From contig JARWIR010000002.1 of NCBI GenBank assembly GCA_029959085.1, positions 40,792,233 through 40,856,232 on the forward strand: DNA of 64,000 nucleotides, written 5' to 3'. The translations under genes and the position numbers were made by a program. This stretch comes from Nemophila menziesii. Lineage: Eukaryota; Streptophyta; Magnoliopsida; Boraginales; Hydrophyllaceae. The notes beneath the pieces are model-generated. The model saw only the letters and a list, made by a program, of their open reading frames with translations, made no database searches and was not told the DNA's origin. Below, in pieces: positions 56,977 to 64,000 of the stretch (within the stretch, counting starts at the first letter, position 1; every line of letters begins with the position of its first letter).

Positions 56977-56995
56977 ACACTAATGCCGAACAATT

Positions 56996-57830
56996 AGATT
57001 GGACCAATGTTTTCTAAAAACTGCAACAGTAAAAACTCACATATTTTATATCATACCAATAAGAATGGATTTGGACTCGGGATGGAACTAAGACTTATGG
57101 AGGTGTTAGAGTAACAATCTCCCATAGAGAAAAGAGTGGTTGATGTATGAGGTATTTGAGACCAATTTTATCGTTAATAAGGAACATGTGGCTAGGGTCT
57201 TCTTCAAATAGGTCACAAAAAAATACTAAAGTATCCTAAACAATTAAAAAATACATAAAGAAATAAAAATAAGTGGCAAAAAGCATGGACCACAGAGTGA
57301 CTGAGTAGCGGGTAGCTAAGTAAAGAGTCACTGAGTAGCGAGTTGCTAAGTAACAAGTCACTAAGTATCAACACTATTCATCTCTAGCCTACACAAACTG
57401 GCAACACCGGCATCAGGGAGTATTTATCATCGATTTTATTGAATATAATTAATATTCATCTCCGATCACCACCGACATCGCTACAGACCATACTTAGTGA
57501 TTCAATGAGTACGAAGAAGTCACTGAGTATACTCAATAATTCTTTGAGTATAGTCAACAATTCACTTAGTATGCGAAGTAAATCACTCAGTATGCTTAGT
57601 GAATTCTCAAAGTATTACCTAAAATACGACGTATTAACACAAAAATAAAGTAGAAAATTGTACAAAATTTATTTTTATTATATAAAAGAATATTATAACC
57701 CTTAATAAAAAAATCCAAACTAAATATTGCAGAAGTTACATTCCTTAAAAAGATATAAAATTCCAATAATACAAAAAAAAAAAACAATCTCACCTGCCAT
57801 GAACAAGCACAAAAGTTCGTTGAGCTTAGC
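56996..57830 (+). repeat. Second copy of a unit I segment, right of Athila element 2
   Basis: GGACCAATGTTTTCTAAAAA near 57000 corresponds to 52977 left of the element and to 11261 in I-1. The segment runs to GTTCGTTGAGCTTAGC near 57826 and then on into the normal unit tail. The two copies in I-3 differ at many bases. Confidence 0.8.
57295..57610. repeat. CACTGAGTA / CTTAGTGA motif cluster, unit I-3, right of Athila element 2
   Basis: Second copy within the same unit, on the other side of Athila element 2. It differs from the left copy at scattered bases. Confidence 0.7.
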
Positions 57831-57894
57831 TTGGACCTTCAAAATTTGGCCTCAGCTGCCCTGGAAGTAGAACAAAAGCTTCAAAAAAACTCTG

Positions 57895-59017
57895 ATTTGC
57901 TAGTCAAATTTAGATCTACAAGGATCTAGAACCATTTTTGTGATGTTGTAAGGCTGAGAACTACGATTTTCCATGGCTGGATCCTTGTTACATAATCACA
58001 ACTCCATTAGATCCATGACAAGAATAAACATAGTCGTCGGAGGGTATGACCCATCTTGTAGCCACTATGAAACACCATTTCCGATGGTTGGAGTAGGGGT
58101 GGAAAGAGGTTAGAGAGTATAGAGAGTGATTTAAGATATGTAGGTGGAAAATATGATATATGTGTATTTATTGTGTGATTTAGTATGTATAGTGAGTAAA
58201 AAATATTTGAACGTCAAATGTGTAGTAGGAAATAATGTTATATTGTTAAATATTATAATTGACCTTTAATAAGAAGATTAGGTTGAATGAGGGTGCTTCG
58301 ATCTTGAGGGGAGAGGTTTCAAGACCCGTTGGGTAAAAATATCTAGAGAATTAAAATTCTATCAAAACCCGATACGAGTTGATGAAATTCTATAATTATA
58401 CCATGTACAAACCCTTCACCCACGACCCAAATCTTACAAATCTAGACATCACTATTCTAGATTGCAACCCACACTGACCAATATAATCACAAATTAAAAT
58501 ACAAATTAAATAATGATTATAGCTAGGTCGATATTCAAATGAGAAAGCACTTATTATCATTTCTTCTAAATTTAGGCCAATACTATTTTGCCGCCTATAA
58601 TTTTTCCGAATCGTCAACTTACCCCCTACTTTGTATAAAGTGTAAATTTACCACTTTCAAAACGTGTTTGGTTACCCTTTGTGGACGGATTTCGTCTATT
58701 ATCTCAGTTAAGTAACCATGCACGACACATATGCGGTTATTTAATTTTTTTTATTATAAACATTTTAAATCATTAAAAAAATTAAACTTTTATTTTATTG
58801 AAAAAAGATTGAAATCGTCTTCTTCACACTCATATTAGAAAAAAACAAAAAATAAATCTCTTCAACTGCCGCCACCACCTCGAGCCAAGCTTGTCCAATG
58901 AGTAAACTGGTGCCCACCCAAAAAAAATCTCGCTGATGTTAACCATTGACTATCGGAATTGACCAACGTTGACTATTGAAGTTGATTGACAAGAAACCGT
59001 GGTGGTAATAATATAAA
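57895..59017 (+). repeat. Shared unit tail, unit I-3
   Basis: Homologous to 12140-13261, with a small deletion near 58587 (the CCCCTGTTGCC part). No gene. Confidence 0.7.
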
Positions 59018-59271
59018 TACTCCCTCCGTCCAAAATATAATGTCCACTTAGCTTTTCACACAGATTAAGAAAACTAATAATTACATACACTTTACAAAAT
59101 TACCCCTCATAAAGTGTCGTAATATTTTAAATATATACAGAAAGTATAAATTTTAATTTTTTAATAAGGGTAATGATGGAAAAAGTTGAAAAATATGTCT
59201 TGATATTCTAAAATGTACAATATTTTTGGGACACCATATTTAGTAAGTGGTCATTAGGACTGATGGAATAA
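59018..59271. mobile_element. Stowaway-like MITE, end of unit I-3
   Basis: Best left end: ACTCCCTCCGTCCAAAATAT. Right end AAGTGGTCATTAGGACTGAT. CTCCCTCCGTCC is the usual Stowaway terminus. Confidence 0.7.
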
Positions 59272-59364
59272 TTGTTTTGTTTTATTATTTGTTATATAAA
59301 GATATTTCAATTAAAATAATTTAAAATCAAAAAAATATTATATGCTTAGCCTGGTTCTAGAATA

Positions 59365-59640
59365 TGTTGTACGGAAGGAGAAGCGCAAGCAATCATATAC
59401 GCATTATACATGATGAGACATGAACCACAAGAGGAGATAACCATCTTTTCTGACAACCTTGAAATAATTCAAGGTATCAAAAAGGTGATGGCATTCAAAT
59501 GGAGGCTCAGACCATGGATCACGCAGATCAAGATGCTCCGGTTTGTTTCGAACATATGTTGCGACAGTTTACTGGTCGAGCAGACATTCTAGCAAAAAAA
59601 GTTAGGCACAGGGCATCGAGGGAACAAGAGTCATGATAAA
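59365..59640 (+). pseudogene. RNase H-like (RVT_3) remnant, unit II-3, longest open copy
   Basis: The frame is open from 59365 to 59592. It reads EGEAQAIIYALYMMRHEP, EEITIFSDNLEIIQGI with the catalytic SD intact, and WRLRPWITQIKML, then shifts frame before the terminal AD.LAK motif, which follows at 59580-59600 in another frame. It is the best copy for judging the family: Glu in EGEAQA and Asp in FSDN are the expected RNase H catalytic positions. The N-terminal beta strand with the first Asp is not seen. Confidence 0.65.
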
Positions 59641-60084
59641 TGTGATATGTCAATTTTCCAGACTAGGAATAGATTAATTCTCTATGTAATTATCTAAAAT
59701 TTCTTAGACGTAAAAAAAAATTATGTTGGACCTAGAATTATTCCAATAAAAAATCAGGTTATTGTTCCATAGATGGAGGAGGACTTGTCCAAACAAAAGT
59801 GGGTTGAGGAGATTTACCTAGTAAAAAGAAAAAATAAAGCTAAATATTTTATTAATATATAAAATGAACTTAGTCAACTATTCAATTTATTGACCTAACT
59901 TAAACAATTAATTCTCTTACTTTACATCTACGGATCACTCAGACGCAAAATCGTCAAGCCTCCGCCTCTATCAGCTAATGAGTCATGACCCACATACACC
60001 GCCGCACTCTCTGTCCCTCCTTATAGGTAATTCTAATTAATAAATAGAATATTTTAGGTAATTCTAAATAATAAATCAAATCGT

Positions 60085-60285
60085 TTTGCAAATATGGATT
60101 ATTTTGCCTAATATAGGGACCTATATTGTAATTATTTTAAAATAATTTTGTTATGTTGCATATTATAGGGACTTATTATGTAATTAGTTTAAAATATAGG
60201 TTATTTTGCATGTATAGGGACCTATAATCCCAAAACATAGGGACCTATGATGAAATTTTGTAAAATATAGGGATTTGTATGGAAA
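60085..60285 (+). repeat. TATAGGGAC repeat block, unit II-3
   Basis: Same block as 8300-8490. Confidence 0.7.
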
Positions 60286-60842
60286 CTCACACTGCCCCTG
60301 ACCTTGGTATCCCAACAAAAACTCCCTACTCAGCCCATGTAAGTGACTAATAGTTCTTTTAATTGACTTAAGTTAAGAATAATTATTCAGTATCATCTTC
60401 CACTATCTTTCACCCATTCACAGAATAAGGTGAGCTTTCTCCGTAGTGTGTTATACTATTGTGCACATGTGTCATAATTGCATAATATCACCATATTAAA
60501 TAGAAATATAAGCGTCTTTGAGTATAAAATCACGATTAATACTAATTGGTCATTAATTTTACATATTTACTAAATTAGAAAAAAAATGTTAACATAGATT
60601 TGATGCTTTCCATATGCACATGCATATCTACAAAATAGTGACTTATTGCCATGTCAAGAATAAGGTCAATGACCATGTCATTTTAGTTTCACATCAACAA
60701 TAAGTATGATGGTAAGATTTACTACGTTTAGCAATCCCCCTTATATATTTCCGTGGTCTGTTTCGGGTTGAGATTCAATTATTCCGATACTTTAATCTAC
60801 ATGATCACAATCCCTTGGAACTTGATGATGTTCGGTATTCAG

Positions 60843-61070
60843 TTGTGAACAAAGGAGAGAAGCAGAGCAAGAAGAAATCACTTTCTCTGGAGATATTATC
60901 ACCTACTACCTTGAAAGGGCTCCTTCTATTAATTCTATAATCATTGAAATTTCTGACGTAAATTACACTCATATTAGTTTTTAAATATCTACGCAACCTT
61001 ATACAAACTAAAAAATTAGATTAAATTTTTCACATATATGTATATTTTTCAGGCATCCGGATTAGAATAG
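60843..61070 (+). pseudogene. Two-exon gene fragment, unit II-3, open version
   Basis: Acceptor GGTATTCAG, exon 60843-60957 open in one frame (CEQRREAEQEEITFSGDI, then ITYYLERAPSINSIIIEISD), donor TCTGAC/GTAAAT, 95-base intron ending TATTTTTCAG, last exon ASGLE and TAG at 61068-61070. Both splice sites and the frame are kept, so this copy could still code for the end of a protein. The upstream exon is not identified. Missing in II-1. Confidence 0.4.
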
Positions 61071-61898
61071 CGTAAATAGACATTAATGCGGGATCTCCTC
61101 TCCATCCGGAATAATGAAGAAAGAACAAAGGACTTGATTGGGTTGCTAAAAAGTGTTTTGGCTGTAGACTGGAGATTTTCTCCTTGTAATAAGCTATAGC
61201 TTAACTTATTAACTTCAGATTTATTATACTACTATGGTATCTGAGACTTTTTTTTTTGTTGTATATTTCCCAATTTGGGATCGGATAATTCTAATCATGT
61301 CTATATTGACATTTACTACTTTTTATTTCTATGAATGTAAAATTAATTGGTTTATAATGTGTAATCAGTGAAAAGCCACATACTATAGCTACCGCATTTA
61401 TCTCCAAAGTAGATCCTGTCATAAAGCTATTAGGATGGGACAACTATAAAATAGTAAAAATTTGAGTATCTTGAGTACTTGTGTGCCTTCATCGTGTGGG
61501 TAATGGTTGTAATAATAAGGTATATTAGTGAGATATCTGTATTAAGGGATGTACTTTGCTATATATGTACTCATGGTTACTAGAAAAAAGTAATCCGTGT
61601 TAATATATAGTGAGTAATAGTTGGTATTGGCCTTCTAAAATGCATTTTGTTAGTGATTTGTTTGAATATTACCCTAAAAAGATTGACCTTAATCACATGT
61701 TCCTTCAAGACTTTAGCAGCTAATTATCTTGGAATCTTATAACTCTCTCTTTGATGTTGTCGACAATCTTGGAGAGAGTGATGAGTAATATTTTTAAAGG
61801 TGTCACAAAATTTGATGACTTGATACACTCTTGTTTGTTTTTTTCTTTTTTCATGTACCACCTCGTTGTAAATATTATATATTTAATTTGTTCAACAA

Positions 61899-62072
61899 GT
61901 GACTCCTGGTGAGCAATTATTAAGGAATGAAGATATTGATATCGCACTTGAAGGAGTGACCAAAATCTTACATGAAAAGAGAGAAAATGAGGCAGATGAA
62001 GCCAAAAAGTCAAAAGAAGAACAAGAAATGGTCGCCGAAGAGGAGAAACAAACTGTTCAGAATATAGATTGA
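61899..62072 (+). CDS. Charged terminal exon, unit II-3, open (partial coding region)
   Basis: Longest version: 57 codons, VTPGEQLLRNEDIDIALEG, VTKILHEKRENEADEAKKSK, EEQEMVAEEEKQTVQNID, stop TGA at 62070-62072. The acceptor has changed from CAACAG to CAACAA, so the nearest AG is one base later and would shift the frame. The open frame with a weakened acceptor suggests recent loss of function or chance survival. Otherwise as at 37677. Confidence 0.45.
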   Translation: MTPGEQLLRNEDIDIALEGVTKILHEKRENEADEAKKSKEEQEMVAEEEKQTVQNID

Positions 62073-62469
62073 GTAATTCACAAGTAAATTATATGGTGTA
62101 CTATTATTTTGCTAAGAATTTGTTGCTTTATTATTTTACTTCAGATTTAAATTTAGCAACAGTTGCGTAACTTTTATTGTTTTTTAAAAGTAACTATAAT
62201 TATCCAACACCAGAGGCAACATATGTTCTTATCCATTGCGTGATAGAGATTTTACGCCATTGAGAATCATCCGCAACTCCATCAGACATAATAAAACTTA
62301 TATGCCAGCAAAAAATCTCAGCTCCTGCATTAACATCTTTTCCCAAATGGAAAAGGGCAGACAAGGTGTAGGCTTTGAAAGTTACACCATGACCTCCATT
62401 ACTCAGCAACTTGTTTCTTTATTATCCTATTAACATTTAATGTTTTTTTAATTTCCGTACACCTTCTTT

Positions 62470-62490
62470 GAATTATATATGAACTTATTT
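62470..62490. other. Deletion joint in unit II-3
   Basis: TATATGAACTTATTT (like 38260 in II-2) is followed at once by GATCTGGTAGTGAAAGTTAG (like 45338). About 7 kb is missing. Confidence 0.8.
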
Positions 62491-63618
62491 GATCTGGTAG
62501 TGAAAGTTAGATCTACAACGATCTAGAACCCTTTTTTGATGTTGTAAGGCTGAGAACTCCGATTTTCCATGGCTGGATTCTTATTACACAATCACAACTC
62601 CATTAGATCCATGACAAGAATAAACATAGTCCTCTGAGGTTATGACCCGTATTTTAGCCACCATGAAACACCATTTCTGATTGTTGGGGTGGGGTGGAGA
62701 GAGGGGAGAGTATAGAGAGTGATTTAAGATATGTAGGTGAGAAATATGATATATGTGTATTTATTGTGTGATTTAGTATGTATAGTGAGTAAAAAACATT
62801 TGTACGTAAAATGTGTAATGGGAAAAAATGTTATAGTCTTAAATATTATATTTGACCTTTAATAAGAGCAATAGGTTGGATGAGGGTGCTTCAGTCTTGA
62901 AGGGAAAGGTTTCAAGGCCCGTTGGGTGAAAATCTCTAGATAAATAAAATTCTTTAAAAACTCGATACGAGTTGATGAAATTTTATAGTTGTACCATGTC
63001 CAGACATCGCTATTCTTGATTGCAACCCAAACTGACAAAATAATCACAAACTAAAATACAAATTAAATAATGATTATAGCTAGGTCGATATTCAAATGAG
63101 CAAGCACTTATTACCATTTCTTCTAACTTTAGGCCAATACTATATTTTCTTATTAAATTGAGTAAATACCCCTGATGCCCCCTTTACTTTTTCTTAATCG
63201 TTAGCTTACCCCTTATTTTATATAAAGTGCAAATTTACCCCTTATTGTTTCAAAATGTGTTTGCATACCACCTGTGGACGAATTCCGTCTATTATCTCTG
63301 TTAAGTTAGGGTGCGACGCATGTACGATTATTTAATTATTTTTTATTATTATAAACATTTTAAATCATTTAAAATGATTAAACTTTTATTTTATTGATAA
63401 AAACAAAAATAAATCATCTTTTTCACACTCATATTAGGAAAAAACTAAAAAGAAATCTCTTCAACTGCTGCCACCACCTGAAGCCAAGCTCGTCCCAGAA
63501 GTAAACTGGTGGCCACCCAAAAAAAAAGTCTCGCTGGAGTTGACCATTGACTACCGAAATTGACCAACATTGACCGTTGAAGTTGACTGACAAGCAACCG
63601 TGGTGGTGATAAAATACA
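62482..63618 (+). repeat. Shared unit tail, unit II-3
   Basis: Homologous to 25885-27028, with a short deletion near 62998 (after TACCATGT). No gene. Confidence 0.7.
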
Positions 63619-63878
63619 TACTCCCAGTCCCAAATACAATGTCCACTTAGCTTTTCAAACAGATTAAGAAAACTAATAATTACATACACCATTACAGAAT
63701 TACTCCTCATAAAGTGTCTTAATATTGTAAATATGTATTGGAAGTATAAATTTTAATTTTTTTAATAAGAGTAATATCGAAAAAAGTTGGAAAAAAGTGT
63801 CTTGGTATTCTAAATGGACAATATTTTTAGGACACCATATTTAGTAAGTGGACATTATTTTTAGGACTGATCGAATAA
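63619..63878. mobile_element. Stowaway-like MITE, end of unit II-3
   Basis: Left end TACTCCCAGTCCCAAATACA, right end AAGTGGACATTATTTTTAGG. Same family. Confidence 0.65.
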
Positions 63879-63970
63879 TTGTTTTGTATTATTATTTTTT
63901 ATATAAAGACATTTTAATTGGAAAAATTTAAAATAAAAAAAAATTATTTGCTTAGCCTGATTTTTGAATA

Positions 63971-64000
63971 CATTGTATGGAAGGAGAAGCGCAAGCAATC
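63971..64000 (+). pseudogene. Start of RNase H-like remnant of the next type I unit
   Basis: GTATGGAAGGAGAAGCGCAA and the bases after it match the opening of the other six copies; the window ends here. Confidence 0.5.

Larger units (their letters stand above)
53760..56995 (+). mobile_element. Athila-type element 2, 3'-truncated, inside unit I-3
   Basis: 5' LTR (53760-54350), primer-binding site, leader, gag with zinc knuckle, linker and the first half of the protease. After about 56845 homology to element 1 ends and 150 bases of unknown origin follow before unit I sequence resumes near 57000. No polymerase and no 3' LTR. It splits CAAAAGTTCGTTGAGCTTAG from CTTGGACC, but the unit sequence after it restarts about 0.8 kb upstream of that point. 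Confidence 0.85.
47696..59343 (+). repeat. Tandem unit I-3 (type I)
   Basis: Fifth unit, about 11.6 kb. It holds the best preserved zinc-finger C-half. The second Athila element (53760-56995) lies inside it and is flanked on both sides by the same unit segment (about 52975-53759 and 57000-57830), which explains most of the extra length. Confidence 0.85.
59344..63949 (+). repeat. Tandem unit II-3 (type II, internally deleted)
   Basis: Sixth unit, only about 4.6 kb. It follows II-2 closely from 59344 to about 62478 and then jumps to the shared tail sequence at GATCTGGTAGTGAAAG. The LTR remnant, (AT)n tract, inverted arrays and all minus-strand exons of II-1 and II-2 are missing. A next type I unit begins at 63950 with GCTTAGCCTGATTT. 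Confidence 0.85.

Noticed and set aside
63429..63710. Minus-strand frame in the unit tail (GWPPVYFWDELGF)
   Set aside because: Overlaps the MITE and changes frame among all unit copies; no domain.
1..64000. tRNA or rRNA genes
   Set aside because: None seen on reading; a covariance-model scan was not possible, so short tRNA remnants could have been missed.

Overview
This window looks like plant nuclear DNA, probably a eudicot. It is very AT-rich, has no long intact gene, and is built from LTR retrotransposon pieces, a LINE, Stowaway-like MITEs, microsatellites and decayed gene fragments with recognisable splice sites. I see no bacterial signals, no operon, no CRISPR array, no rRNA gene and no tRNA gene that I can support.

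Layout. Bases 1-6716 are the 3' part of an Athila-type Ty3/gypsy element: gag, then protease fused in frame to the integrase C-terminus, a 3 kb non-coding stretch, a polypurine tract and a 3' LTR. From 6717 to the end the window is one higher-order tandem repeat. Two diverged unit types alternate as I-II-I-II-I-II, with unit starts near 6717, 13491, 27347, 35081, 47696, 59344 and 63950. The I+II pair repeats with a period of about 20 kb. Units open with an RNase H-like (RVT_3) remnant and close with a Stowaway-like MITE.

Type I units carry a ZF-HD (mini zinc finger-like) zinc-finger pseudogene at 9059, 30650 and 50767, two copies of a charged terminal exon, a 24-bp minisatellite, and clusters of a CACTGAGTA/CTTAGTGA motif. 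Type II units lack the zinc finger. They carry a different small two-exon fragment, one copy of the charged terminal exon, an old Athila LTR remnant, an (AT)n tract, and minus-strand exon remnants, one of which resembles a WAT1/MtN21 (EamA) transporter. Both types share an upstream intron-like block with repeated TATAGGGAC motifs and a common 1.1 kb tail.

The copies differ by later events that can be read by comparing units: a 2 kb LINE and a 0.6 kb minisatellite-bearing insertion in II-1, a deletion of about 0.4 kb in II-1, about 0.6 kb in I-1 and about 7 kb in II-3, an 857-bp tandem duplication in II-2, and a second truncated Athila element in I-3 that sits between two copies of the same 0.8 kb unit segment.

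Nothing here forms a working pathway. The most unusual content is the array itself: a triplicated ~20 kb composite unit that has multiplied pieces of host genes (zinc finger, transporter, unrecognised exons) together with transposon parts. A few short reading frames, chiefly the charged terminal exon in II-2 and II-3 and the zinc-finger tail in I-3, are still open.
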